A stretch of 64,000 nt of DNA from NCBI RefSeq assembly GCF_000003815.2, contig NC_049988.1:17406564-17470563 (forward strand). The letters run 5' to 3'. Both the position numbers and the translations under genes were made by a program. How positions within the stretch are numbered: the stretch's first letter is position 1; each line of letters opens with the position of its first letter. Below the pieces are notes generated by a model. It was not told the DNA's origin and made no database searches. It was given only the letters and a program-made list of their open reading frames with translations. This DNA is from Branchiostoma floridae (taxonomy: Eukaryota; Chordata; Leptocardii; Amphioxiformes; Branchiostomatidae). Of this stretch, positions 1 to 14,100 are shown piece by piece.

Positions 1-3000
1 GTCTCTGTAATAGAAAGTGAAGTCTGAGAACAAGTCTTTCAAGCCGAAACATCCAGGCTTTGCCAAGGAAAACCCATAGTGTGTGACTATGACAGTTAAT
101 TGCATAGCTATGGATTGCAATGACTATTACTTTGAACTTAAGACATCTCCCTGGCTTTCTGAGAAGGCAGGGCAGCACAAGCATATGGTGTCTAGACTTG
201 AAGGGCGGGACTTCAACCCTGTCTGACCTTCACATTTAGGGGTTGTCCAATATACCTCTGATCATGACAAAAACTTCAATGGCCTAGTCATAAAGGTGTA
301 CCAACTGTCAATCAAAAGCTGTATTTGCAAGGCTTTTAAGACACGTTTGCAGAGTCTGACACAAAACTGCATTGCTAGGTGTTAATTTGACAGAACAGCA
401 ACGTTGTTGATACTTGGTCTAGGACCAGGATATAGCTACTAAGTACAGGCAAAGGAACAAGGAACTCTTATGTTTACATGAATATATCGCTCCCATCTGC
501 CAGAGTATAAAGGATACATTTTGTTGAGGCAACATTGTTTTGTCTACTGGCTAGTTCCACGAACAATCACGTGGGCTGTCGGCACTTTAAAATTGTCCCG
601 CCAAATTTTCAAAACCCTATGACGTCACTACAGTTTAAAGGGACGAGTGAAACCATGGTGTATAGTCATTAGTAGCTGCGGTAAATGTACACTATTCTTT
701 TGAAGTTAAAGAAAATCTTCTTGCAAACTGCCTCAATGTCAACTGCACAGTGTGTTGTCTTCATTGAAATGCAACTCATGTTTCGCATGGAAATAAGTGG
801 TGAGATCAAATTATGAGCCAGCATTCCTACAGTCAAACGCTGACGTAACTTATCCTTATGTCTGTTGGCGAGAGATAATACAGTTATCTGCCACAATCTG
901 ACTGAAAACGCAGAAAGACAGATCATATTCAGGTGCATTGTAATTAGTTTTCTTCTGAACTGCTTAGTCATCCCAAACGGGCGCATGACAGCCACCTCCA
1001 AATTACAAATATGAAGACAAATTTATGTCTATGATAAAGTCTGGCTGGCTTATGTAGCTGCTCCTACTGTGTCATATCATATGCCATCAGCTAGGATTAT
1101 TTCTGTATCACACAGGGTCTTCAGACATCTTTAATAATTAATACTCTAAACACTGGAGGGATGCTTTTTGTCCAATTAAGGCAACACTTTGACTATTCAT
1201 TAATCATACTTTATTTTACAATATTTCATATTTCCTATACATATTTTCTTAAACAATTTCTGTTTGTTTGCGTTGTCTTTTCTGTTAATTATGTATTCAT
1301 TTTTTGGTTGTTCTTTCCTTTCTCCTGCTGATGACCTTCTCCAAATGACCTGTGCAGATAAAATGAAGTTCAATTTGGTTAACCCACACTGACCTCAGGG
1401 TGTCAGAGAGGATGAAAACTGGGACTTGCAATCAGCGGCCGACATCTAGAGGGTAAAGTCCAAAACTTTTCAGACACTGAGCATGGTTACCCAACAGAAA
1501 GGGTCCTAGAGGAGAGTCTCTGACACATCTAGTGACCGTACCTAGGCACTCTGCACAGCTGGGTGTTAGACAAAGCAAGCCCGTTTATTTTTGGTGTCTG
1601 GTACCTGACCGCAGCGTCAACAAACCAAGTCTGTCTCGGCCCCTCCCCCTGTCTTCCCACCAACTGAACCCTACAAGATAAATGAGGATTACTTTGTAGT
1701 CAAAGTCAAGTGGTGCTCGTGCCTAGTGGGCACTGTCTCAGCCTGCTGCCAGCCAATGGAACAAACAAAACTTCCAAGGAGGTGGTGGTACTGGGAGGGG
1801 GTACTAAGCAAGGGAGGGGGGCTCAGCATCTGACTAAACAAGCTTCATCAGTCCTTTTTGCAAAAACGATACATTACACACTAAGTTCAACGTCAAGGAC
1901 TAATAATTTGAAACAAAATCTTTGAAAAAAGAACTGATGTCAGTTGAATTTGATTCATAGCACCCATCAATTTTCAAAAGAGCATTCGCCTTTATCGTAA
2001 ATTTGCAAATGTCAGATTTTCGCCATAACGATCCTTTATGTCACCAAGGCAAACAGGTTGTTACTGATACCATCTAGAACGAAACATGAATGCCAATATA
2101 CTGCATCTCGACAGGTGAGTTAAAAGGAAACCTTAGCTTGTGGTTGTAAGACATCTGTCAGCCGTGTCTGGAGAAGTCCTTCAAATCTTTCAAGACATGC
2201 CAAGAAACTTGAGCGCAAGTCCCCTACTTCACTTAAACTTGAAAGGCAACTTCCAAGTTGTTGGGCTTGTGCCAGGTTCGTGTTGACTGAATTTTAGAAA
2301 CAGAGTTTAAAATAAATCAGTTCAACCGCTGAAATCCTTTCTATTGTGGCATTATTTATTCAGCTTGCTTACATTTTCGTCTACTTCCACAAAATGTTGA
2401 CTGGTGTTATATGAACTTACGTCCCCCCCTAAATAACAGAATGGTTTAGTCCTTTTGGCACAGAGTCATTTCCAAGAATGTTGGCAACATCCTAACACAA
2501 TGGGCTTTCCCAAAGGATGTTGGGAAGGGAACAAGTTTGGGTACACAAGGCGAATTATAAATGGCAGAATGAGATGAAGTCGTGTCTGGGGCTTGCCATT
2601 CAACCTAACTTGCCCTTATATGGTTAAAAACTAGTGTAGCAAGTCCAGACATTTTGGTGTTAGAGTTGCTGGGAAAAGATTAGGTCAACAAATTGTCAAT
2701 TAGTTAAATCAAACACATTACAATACAAGAAAAATATTGCCGTATCGTTAACTATTTCCTTTTTCGTGCCCGTTGGGGTGGCAATGTTGAAGATACATCA
2801 GTTCATAGCATATATCGAAGTTTTTTACAAATTTTTAAAATATTTCGATATCACCTTCTGTTCTGCCATATTTGAATTGAAGGCCTCCTTTCAGAGCCAG
2901 CTACATTTGCATAATCAGTATGTTAAAATGTTTGGAGGCAAATTGTATCAATCTCTTTTTAACAGTCTCTCACTCTCTCCTTTTTATTAATTTTCCAAAA

Positions 3001-5080
3001 GGACACAAAGATGCTGAGCTTCATATTCAGGCTTTCTGCCTGCAGGTGCCCCCCTCCCACTTCCTACAGCTTCAAAACACCAGCTCATGTTAGCTTTGGC
3101 ACTGCAAGTTTTGCCAAATCCCTCCCCAAAGGCCAAGTGGCAATCACTAATTCAATGAAACATAAAGGTGAGCGAGTCTATCCACGCTGGAAGAGCCGGG
3201 AGCAAGGCGACAACAACGCTCGTTTGTGCAGGCTTGACTACCTAATCACTGGGGTAATGACAAATTAGCGCTCTATGGGATACCCATCACGTGGACATTA
3301 GCTGCATGGTTTCGGGCCACTTTGCAGACGACACGCAGGAGTCGGCTCAGCGTCTACCTGATCATATAATGAAATCACACCGGGGAAGGATGGAGTAGCA
3401 TCAATTGTTCATGCCAGCGAGAAACGAGAAACGGCAAGCCGACAAAAATGTAGCCAGGTTTGTAGCCCGACTTTTCCAGTTCAGCAAGTGTTAACATTTT
3501 GATCCGGACAAAAGTCGGCTCATCAAAGGGTCAACACCTAAACCCCCTAGGGCCTCTGAACTGTCAAAATGATTAAAATCTATCTATCTTGTGTAATTAC
3601 AAACAATAGTATCTTTTCCATTTCCCTGCACTTTTCATTGCCTTTAGCGCAATAGCTACGTCCCAAGTTGAACCAAACTGCCTATCTGTTAATTTGGCAA
3701 AATGCAGACATTAAGGCAGACTGTGACGTCTTTACATACACTGAAATATCAGTTATGAGTCGTTAACAGATGAGTTTAACTACGGGAAGTCATGCTGTCA
3801 CATCAGCTATGGTGCAAGGGAATACATTACAACCCACGCGTTATACCTTTTCTAACACCTGATGATTGGATAATTCCCCTACTTTATTCCGTTGCCTGTC
3901 GCGGGGCAGCGGCGGGAAAGCGTAATGCATCTTTCTAAACAAGTGGTTAAGTCTGGCATAAAACTCGCTACCCACTCTCTGCTAAACTTGTGACTTTTCC
4001 TACTTTGTTCCAGTCAATCATATTCCCAAGGTGCACGATAATGCATCGACTTGTGTGCGCCAATCCATTCTTGGAGGACGCGGCGATGAGGCGGGGACCC
4101 GCCGGGAATTAAACACGGTAAACAGAGTCTGCTTGAGACCTTCTAAATGCAGAAATTACAACGATCTGAATGCAGCCCGTGTGGGGATGAAATGGAAGAA
4201 TAAATCAACAAGGGATCATGCTGACAGCACATCATAGCATCTTTAGGCCAGAACATCATACACCCTTAATCATACGTTAACATGGCCAAAAAGAAAAGGC
4301 AAGAATTTTGGGACAAGTTTGATAAAAGGAGCTGCTTTACACTGAGATAAGTGCACTGATGCACAATGGAAATTTCTATAAAAAAATGTCTGTATTGATA
4401 CCTGGGTTTGATCCATTTTGATATTGAACAATTACATCTTGAAAAATTACTAGTAGTTTCTGTGACACCATTACATCATTACAAGTTCTTCAAATCATTA
4501 AATGCAATCAATAATTTTCTATGGAAGCAATTACTTTGAAGTGGAATCTTTAAGTGTCAGTCAGACTGTCTCTAAAATAGATTTTATCAGCCAACTTTGC
4601 ATATGAACATGAAACATGCAAGTTCTATCCCAGCGTATCAGTAGCAACATGCAAATGGTTGAACATTAATCCAAAAGAGCAAGATAATTCTTTGCAACTT
4701 TGCTCATTGACAATGCTATCATCTCGACAATCTACCAAGAAAACTATGTATGCAGAAGATCTGCCAATATTTCAAATCAAAACCATCATCTGCCTTTCCT
4801 TCTCAACATCCAAAAATTATTTAATTCTCAATTTGTCATTCCCCTGGAAAGTGCAACCATATTAAGATAAATTGAACTTTTCTGGTTTAGAAAGATATGA
4901 AAGCAGATCTTACAAAAAATGCATGGGTGTTACAGCAGGTGACAGCAATGATGATTTCTGACATTTATCCTATATGCCATGACTGTATAGAAAGTGCTTG
5001 TTTAGTACAAGATCTTAACTCGCAATCCTGGGAGTGATTGCGACGGACGATTCCAAGATGTTTGACGGGGGTGGACTTAC
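1..5080 (-). other. IGF2BP intron 7 (partial)
   Basis: This is intronic DNA running off the left edge. I searched the minus strand for the second half of KH1 and for KH2-KH4 and saw nothing convincing. Two small CpG-containing patches stand out: 560-630, with CACGTG, CCCGCCAAA and TGACGTCA, and 3280-3480, with CACGTGGAC. Another GC-rich patch at 4050-4125 includes GGCGGGGACCCGCC. No repeat was recognised. Confidence 0.6.
565..630. promoter_or_regulatory. E-box, E2F-like and CRE cluster in intron 7
   Basis: Within 66 nt there is CACGTG at 568, CCCGCCAAATTTTCAAAA at about 598-615 (an E2F-like core followed by a TTYRAA-like element) and a perfect CRE TGACGTCA at 620-627. This resembles the modules in intron 2 but with altered spacing. 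Function is inferred from motifs only. Confidence 0.35.
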
Positions 5081-5167
5081 TTGGCTTTGGTGGCTCCAGT
5101 GATGGTCCTGATGGTCTGACCCCCCTTTCCGATGATGGCACCAACCATGACATTGGGAACGAGCATT
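5081..5167 (-). CDS. IGF2BP: IGF2BP exon 7, first half of KH1
   Basis: This 87-nt exon has acceptor TTTCAG|A and donor CAA|GTAAGT. It codes for the end of residue 196 to residue 224 plus two bases of 225. It contains the KH core VGAIIGKGGQTIRTIT, with the GxxG RNA-binding loop as GKGG (209-212). Vertebrate IMPs have GKEG at this loop, from memory of the family; GKGG is the form common in other KH proteins. The exon breaks inside the KH fold, so at least one more exon must lie to the left. None was recognisable in 1-5080. Confidence 0.92.
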
Positions 5168-8100
5168 CTGAAACAACGGAAATATTTTCATGATTTTCTT
5201 AACACCATCCAAGGTTTTCTCACCAGTTATGAAAATTGTTAACTCAGGTAAATCAGATGATATCCAAAGATCTCTACATACGAATAGCAAGAACTGTCGA
5301 ATCAAACTGATCGAAATTCATTTGCGATCGTCCAGCAAAGGATTCTGGGCTTACCTGAGAGGGAAGTCCTGGCTTTGGCCCTGGTTGCGGTTCCCGTATC
5401 CGCCGTACTGGTTACCGCCTCCGGGGTTGTATCTGTTGCGGTAGTAGTTGCGCCCTCCATTCTCGTTCACATAGTTCACCTGCACACACAAAAAAAAAAC
5501 AATCAAGTTTCAATCAGACTTCTTTGATAATTTAGCTTGCTCCTGGGAAGGAAGACTCATTAAAAAACAAAACACTGAACAAAGTCGTGTTCCTAAGACT
5601 CACTGTAATATGACTCGAGGAATAATAGATGTATCATTTGATTGTAAACATTAGTGTCCCCATTATTCTTCATAAGTGTATGCTGCCTTGTTTACAGAAT
5701 TTCTATAATGAGGAATCATACACATTTTCTTGCCTAGAACTATTTCATGTTCCTTATATCATAATGCATATCAATTGCGCATGTCAATTCAGATAAAGGA
5801 ACTGTGCTTGATATAAAGAACTTCACTCATTAGACAATTACAACAACACAAAATGCTTTTGAAACAACATCTATGAAAGCATGGACGAAGAAGGGATCCT
5901 TGATTGCTTTTTTCTTTTTTTTCTTTGCTACTCCCAATTACTAATGATTTTTCTCCTTTCATAACTGCCATGATGTGTTTTTCTTGCCATACAATATCAG
6001 CGCCTCCAACACCGAATGCATTCTCTAACCAAACAAACCTTATACCTGTAACCAAACACAACATGGTACGGTCCATCCTCCATAATACTTGCCACAGCAA
6101 CTTGACCTTGGTTGCAGGAAATCTTAGGGACTGGCAGACCAATTTTCTATGGAGACTTTCTTGCTTACTGGAGGCTTAACCAAACTGGCCCGTTAATCCG
6201 GACACTAAGGAGCGAGAAAATCCCATTCACCTTGCCCTTCCATGAGAACAGGCATTGAAAATCCTTGGAGAGCAACAAAAATCCTTGCAGAAAGAGAAAC
6301 ATGGACCTTTGGGAATGAAAGGGGGGGGGTGACTGATGTACCTTTTGTAAAAAGCCATAAAAACACTGATAGCAAAATATTCTTAAAATCTTTATAAGTA
6401 TGCTACTTTGACTTAAATGAATTCTAACTGCAGCCATTAACTCACCTTACTATCAACTTAACATGTGTTTGATACACGACCCATAGCTTTTCCTTGTCTT
6501 TTACATTTTCCACAAGAATACATCAACATATCTAAACTTTGTGTCTTTCCTGTGATAGGTGACCTGCAGTTCAGATAACAGGTCTACAGGGACACACTGC
6601 AACAGGTCCTTAATCCCACAAACCAGCCAACTGTGGATCACGCCAATCTAGAGTCAGATGTCAACTTCAGATCAATGCTTTTCCTTTCTCTTGACTTGCA
6701 TGAAAAGAAAACTTCAGAACGGTATCGGCTTTGATTTGAGCACTGCTACAATATTGTTAAGTCAAACGTTGAACAACAAAGGTATTCCCTGCTTGTTAGC
6801 AATATGTGTGGAGTCTGTTTGGCAACCTAGATGTCTAGTAACCCTTAAAGTTCCTCAGAAGTATACATCTTTAAGTTTACAGAGAACGCTTTGTTTCTGT
6901 TTTTTAAGGCATGTGGGATACAGCACTCCCTGTACTGAAGAGTTTTCATACATTCTTCAAAGTAAGTGTTTCTATTGAGAAGTAGTTCCTAGGAAACATC
7001 AATTCTTTTAGATATTTCTAGTGACATCGGTAGATCTTCTTTTTTTCAAGTCCTACACAGCCTTGTCCATCTATGTGTATGATCAACAAAGATCAGAAGA
7101 TTGACATTGTGCTAAAAAAAGATTGGCATTGTGCTAAATCTAACTAATTTTTTTTCATGGCTACTTAATAAGCCTGTCACTTGAGCAGGCTTTGACACAA
7201 AGGTAAGAGTCAGTCCAGTAATTGCCCATAGTTAGAACGTCTATCCAGGTGTGAATAATACTTACATCAAGGTACGACCCCTCGCAGTACTTGTGGCCAC
7301 GCAGGTGATTCACAGCCCTGGGAACAACATTCACACATCATGAAAAAAGGGCTTGAAGAAAAAGTCAATCTTAACTTGGAACATTCATAAAATTATCACT
7401 GACAATTAACGTCAGTACACCTTTTTTTTTCAGAGAAATCTGTTGTTTTAGAAACAGAGTATTTGGAGATATCACGTCAACGGGCAATGGTTTCAAACTG
7501 CAACTTTTGAAAATATTGCAATTTGAAACCACCATCTGTCCATTCAATATTCCTAAATACTCTTTCTAAAAACAATGGATATATGTTGGTCAACAGTATG
7601 AAGGAACAAAACTAACATTACATGGAAAAGTTTTTGTAACTGTAAAAGAGCAATATAACTTACTGTGCTGCTTGTTCTGGGGCTTCGTAGGTGACGCTGG
7701 CAGTTTTGGTGTCGTTCATTTCGTGTACTGCAGGGAAACAATCATTAAGCAAGTCTAAAACTCTGATGCACACAAAAATATAGGATAAATGTTGTTGTAC
7801 ATAGAGGCTGGGGTTAAGAACAATTCCTTATTATCCTTGGACAGATTGAACAATCCAAAATTATACAAACTGGGTTAGGGTCAACTTAACTGTGCTACTA
7901 ACCCTAACTGTTTGTTTGAACCTTTATTTATCTATAAAGATTACCAGTACCAGTAGCGATTGTCCTAGGATCCTGATCACAATCAAAACAGATTCTAGTT
8001 TGTCCTAGGGCAGATTGCGATCGCAATCTGTAGTTGTAGAATCAAAATCATAGATTGTCCTAGGACAGATACCAATGCACATGTGTCCTGGAAGAGACTC

Positions 8101-11100
8101 TGTTTTATCTGTCATAGGACAATGGGTGGCCGTAACATACACATATAGATATAAAGAACATTATTCTTAAACTTCACAGAGCAATTTACATGCACACAGG
8201 CAGACCAAAACATCTAATTCAGACTGAACACTAATTTCCTTCCCTTTGAAACATGATGATTAATAACACATTTTACAGAACATAAATGGTCTATGCTGCA
8301 CTAATGTCTTATGGGAGAAGTTCTTCAAGGCTGTTACATCAAGAACTAAGTGCTATTCCTCTGATTTAATGCTATATCTATGTCACATGACATGGCATGA
8401 ATACACAAAGTTATCATCAAGTTCTCTGAGGACAGAGGATGATGTACTCACTATGGCATTCCTTGATGGTACCAAAAGTTGAGGCCAAGTGTCTGACGTC
8501 CTCGTCCGGAGCCTGAATCGGGATGTTGCTGATTGACACTTTGGTTGTGCGGCTTCTGGGTCAAAGACAAGAGCATGTCGTAAGTAAGTGTGAATAACAA
8601 GTCGGATCATTTACGCTACAACTGTTGCTAATTTCTCACTCTAAAAACTTACAGTTGCGTAAGCACAACAAATTAGTTCTGCTACGCTAACGACTTACCG
8701 CGAGAGTGCTAGGATTAACCAATAATAAATAACTAAACACCTTTTCCTCATTAATTTTTCAGGTTGCATCTTACAATACATACTTGCTTTTCCTGGACAA
8801 AAGTGGATACATTAACAAACTTTTAATTAACTCAAACATGTGAAAACATAGACATCTACTCCAAGCGCCAGGACTTCATATTCTTCAAGAGTTACAGTTT
8901 TCATTTCACTTGCAAGTTGAGCTCCTCAGAGATAAAGTAACACAGTCTTAAGTAACCTTATGCGTTTCTATGAAAAAGGTTCTATCAAGCAAAAAGGATT
9001 GGAAATATTTGCAAATCTGAGCAGCAACAGAAGGGCACTAAGGCTTGGAAAATGGTATTTGAGATGCAGAATGTGGAAGAAAGTCCTAACACACTTCAAG
9101 CATAATCATACCTGTACTTAGTGCCACATCGTTACAATAACGCTTCTAGTATTAGCACTAGCTATTAAAGTGTTTTTCTAGATTCTATGGACGTTAATAG
9201 CCTTGGTCATCTTAAACCATCTTTTCCAAGTAAGTATTGAATACATCTAGAAGATCAGCAGCAAGATTTTCTCCCCTGGCTGTGCCCAAAAACAAGAAGA
9301 GGTGTTACTGTACACCTGAGTTAAGATGACTTTTTTGTGCCCTCCGTTCACCTGCATGTTGAAGGTATTCCTTAACACACTTCCAAAGAGCCCAGACAAC
9401 AAAGACTCCACCTCGAGTTACTTTCTCAAGTATCAACAAAAATTTCTTCCCTCTTGTTTGCAGAGACCCACCATTTATCCTCACAACACAATGCATTCAC
9501 ACTCCTTTCTTCAGAAACAGGAGCGTCTGTTTCTTGTGTCTGATGAAAAATCATCAACAAACTTATCTCAAAACCGAACGCACGACAGAAACGCAGAACC
9601 GGTCTCGGAGGAAAATTGCAGGGGAATATAACGGATGGCGGGACCTTTCTGTTTTGAATGAATGCCATCTTCTATTACCTACTGTACAAATCAGCCCTCC
9701 TCCCGCATGCCTCAGAGTGAAATTGGGGCTGACTAATGCTGGAATAATGGCTGATTACACTCAAGCTGTCATTTACGACCCCTCCCCACCTGAACAGGTC
9801 AAAGGCCAATAACAGATCTTCTCTGGGCATGTTATCTCCTTCCTATAGGTGTGCAAACTATACCACCCCACTTTGTATGGCACTGCCCCAAAGATGAGCT
9901 AATTTTTTCCGCTCCAATTTTAGCTTCTGACACCATACTTTTGACATGCACTTGTCAAACATGTTATGGGTTCATGCATAACTAACCTCTACCACACAAT
10001 GGTAAAAGCAGCGAAACACTCTAGTGAATTCATCCTGAAAAACACGACCTTTTTGGCCCTTCTTTTTGGTTAACACAGTATACAATTTATAGACAATTTT
10101 ATTGAAAGGCTTAAATAGCGTATGAAATTTTACTGGGACACCCAGCCTTTGAAACCGTATACTACAGGGCTCTCGCTCGCTTTGAAGTGGGCCCCACCCT
10201 GCAATGCTTACGTCAATGGATTAAATTATATCTAAGTGCTCCATACCAATCAGACTAACTGCATCCTTAGAGACCGCACGATATACAGACAAATGCTAAG
10301 TCAGCGCGCTGTTTTCTAGAACGTCTGTCTTTGTTGTTGCTACGAAACCTGTAAATTATAACCCTTGCAAAGTTAGTCTTTGAGTTTGGGTTAGGAGAAG
10401 AATATGCCTCTTCTGAACTTATGTCCAGTGACATGGATCTAAAGAACATGTTCCATGTACATAATCGTGAGCAGTTTCCAGAACCGCATCGTTTTGTCAC
10501 GATAACCGCTGCCAGTCAGTTTATACTCCTCCCAGGACCCATTCACTTAAGCCTACCCTCCAGGCTGTCAGAGGCTTAGGAACAGGCTCTAAAGTCAAGT
10601 AATGCGATTATGCACAAGGGTCAAAGGGTTCCCCTACTATCACACACAGAGGTCTTTCTTAGGTAGACTAGATCTCTCTGAGATCAGGAACATCTAACTG
10701 ACCATGCACATGAATGAACAGGGCACATTTCTTCACTGGCCATGACCTCTAACCTTTGGAATAAAAAGGTGACCTTGCTCTCTTTTTGGGCCTGCATTTG
10801 GGACAATTTTCCCTCATTAGGCATACTCAGGCATGTGCGGCTGTTTTACATATCTGGGTCATAAGCTTTTTGCAGCAGAATTAGATAAAATATGCAAGTT
10901 GCAGTGCTCTGGGAATAGGAGGTGGCAGCAATTCCAATGCATTAGTGCATGACAAATGCTACTGTCAATTTTGGGAAAGATTGATAATCATGTGCCTACC
11001 AGGAATCCAGTCTGTATTCATACTCGGTGGGGATCAGAACTGCAGAAATCTTAATAGCTTCACAAATGTGCTAGAATTTCAGCATTGAACCCCTGGGGGG

Positions 11101-14100
11101 AAACAAGGCTATAGAGGTGGGGAGGTCACATAGCTCCCTGACAATAAGATTTTTCTATTTTAGCTGGGAAAATATGACTTCAGGCAGACTGGGAACATTA
11201 AGGGCCCCAAGGTACCCGGAGTTCCCCCGACGGAAAACATCCAACTGAGAATTAACACCCCAAATTTTGTGCCCACATCTGCAGCAATTTGTGACACATC
11301 TGCGCTTGAGAGCGTGAATTCCTCCAGCGCTGCGCACTTCAACTGAAATGTCACACTCAACTTGTCTAGCGAAGATGTTGCCGGGGCAACCCCAACCAAA
11401 TTTATCTTGACTGTCATGGTGCGTGAAACTTATGAGGCTTTTAAAAGTCCCAGCTACCTGCTTTGAATTTGAATCAATCCTCCCCGAAGAAGGTAGAAAT
11501 CCCTGTTTTCCGCCTCCCTAGGTCTCTTCCTCACAAATTACCATCCTGTGATCATCGCCTGGAAAAGCCCACCTGGAGACTCTGCGCGCAGAGCCCAACC
11601 ACCCACGATCGCAAAATGCCCTACTTTCAAATCCTCTTAACCTCAACCTTATGGAAAACCTCTCGTAAATCGGCACAGAAGAAAGGAATTATGAAATCAA
11701 ACACTGAGCCGCTATCCAGAGGACAATACACCCCACACAACAGCCAACAACAAAAACTACTGAAAGCTGGCTGGGATTGATTCAATGAATGACCTGGATG
11801 GAGCGGACGCTGACCGGACGCTGACCACAGTCCGGCTAAGTTCAGAGTGCATCTCAGGTCAACAGCCGGCCACCTAACTGACCCACAAATTATTGCAGCA
11901 CTGTTACCAATCAGTTTAGGTCATAAAATCTTTGCACAAAGGATAAACTTTAAAAAGACGGAAAAAGAAGAGTTTCAAAAACAGTGCTTTTACACGTACT
12001 GGCCGTCAACTTCAAGTGGTGGAGAAATTGATGGTGTCTAGACCGAGTGTCAACAAAACAACATGCCCCATTTCACAGGCTGGCCTGTAGAGTTCAAGGG
12101 TTGCACCAACCGGACCCAGCGGAGCTTTCGTGCCAACACAGCCTGCATTATCACACCTAACGTAACCACCAATACTTCAAAGTCTTGGTCCATTGACTGA
12201 AAATAAAACCGTCATGGTGACAACTTGCCGACCGAGCAGGCATCCTGCATGCACAAGGTTTTAGGGGAGTCCAAAATGGATTTCCTATCAAAATCAAAAT
12301 CCTTTCAAAGGAAATACATACATCATCCGACAAGCAATTACACAGAAATCAATATCGAACGCCATTCCTGATGCCTAAATCTCATTTCGCACAGGTGTAT
12401 TTACGAAGAGTCGAGCAAAGACATATCGAAGTACATTCGAGAATCCATCACAGCATTTTTCATTGTTTTGATTTCTACCCTTTTGTCTTCAAAATGTCTT
12501 CAAGTAACAAGAATGACAGTCCTGGGTAACCTTAAGGCATAACATTCAATTCACGGAGCTCCTGACATTAGTGACAAGTTGATGTTGTCATTACTGGGTA
12601 GCTGTTGGGTACGGTTGAACACAGATCCCCATAATCCCTTCACAACCTGGGCTGCAAATTGTCTAAAAGCTCGAGCACAGAACGTTTCAGTTGCTACACG
12701 TCTGTCAAATGCGACCACAATGTGTAATAAACACCGTCTGCTGGTACAAAGCCGGAATGGTACACCTGTGCTGAATGGTTAATCTCGCACAGGTGTCTAC
12801 AACCAATCAACAACATAGTATTGCATAATGACATCAAGCTTCAGATGTCAAGAGTCAAGTTGGGGTTCATTGACAGGGTTCCCTTTCGTGTCAGGCCCAA
12901 ACAGTGAAACCCCTTGTGGGGCCCACTTTTCCTGGCACCATGTTTTTTCTTTTTTATCAAGCACGACTATGGATGTAATCAAAAAACACATTTCCTCTGC
13001 CTGTCATTAGAAAATGCCAGTCTGGCACCAGAGTTGATTCAGAATGACTGTCCAACCCTCACACAATCACCCCTGGCTGCACTTCAGCATGCGTGGCATT
13101 TAAACATGGCAGCCTGCATAGCAATAAGGTGCCAACATCTAAGCCCAGACTGTCTAGAATACCGAGAAGGAATACGGCGAGCAGAAAAGGCCCCTAGATG
13201 ATCCTATCTTATCCTGCTACCCTTGAGTGCTGACAATTCTAATCAACCAAAATTACAACTAGCAGCCTTGCGTGGGTAGTAATCATGTGAAACTATACAC
13301 ACGCCCGATCAACACACCAAATATGGCGGCCGACGGGGACAAAGGGAAGGCATCGGAAGGGACAGAAAGAAAACGTTACAATACCACATGAAATGCGCAC
13401 CAGAGAAACTGTAAGGTTGCCACGGCCTTCCATAGTTGTTCATCCACCAGTCCAAAGGTTCTGGGCACAAGTCCAAGTTTCCAGAAAGGACAAAAGCTGC
13501 AATATACAGCAGCTGCCTGAATAGACGCGGCACCAGGAAAACAGCAGCACTGAAAAGTCGTGGACTTGACCCGGTGACCCTTGCGAAGAGGGGGAATCTG
13601 GGAGTCTACGCACGTGAGGGATGGCGGGAACGAAAGCGCGGGTAAAAAAACGGGACGCCGCTCGATTCAAAACCGTGCCACGTGCCCGGTGCGGGTACGC
13701 GGCACGCGTAGAAACTACGAACTTCGCGAAGAGATTCCGCGCGTTCGCCGCGAACGCCAAAAACGATACAGAACCTATCGACGCCGGAGGCTTAACACAT
13801 TTCGTCACAAAAGAGCCGCCCAACATACATTAACGGAGCTACAAGTCAAAACGGAATAGAGGCTCTTGCCTACTCGCCTTCAAAAAAGTAGCGTTCACTG
13901 TCATTACAACTACATCGCGACATACTGCACGATACGTGTAGTTATCACTTTCTGCTTTAAGACTAAGAGTAATGAAACCGGACTAGTACTAGTAGGTTTT
14001 CTCACAAATGGGCTAAAAGCAGACATCCCTTCCTGTATTTGGGCTTGGCTGGGTGGGCCCAGACAGTCACGTACAACAATGTTGAAATGAAAGAAGCAAA

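Noticed and set aside
1-5080. Possible further IGF2BP KH exons
   Set aside because: I looked on the minus strand for the second half of KH1 and for a second GxxG motif with flanking splice sites; none was convincing.
13323-13391. 22-codon plus-strand frame starting MAADGDKGK
   Set aside because: It ends quickly in TGA with no clear donor. The ATGGCGGC start is better read as a YY1-like site.
13621-13833. 70-codon Arg/Lys/Ala-rich plus-strand frame starting MAGTKARVKKRD
   Set aside because: It lies in a CpG patch with overlapping long frames in several phases. There is no splice or conservation evidence, and CpG composition explains it.
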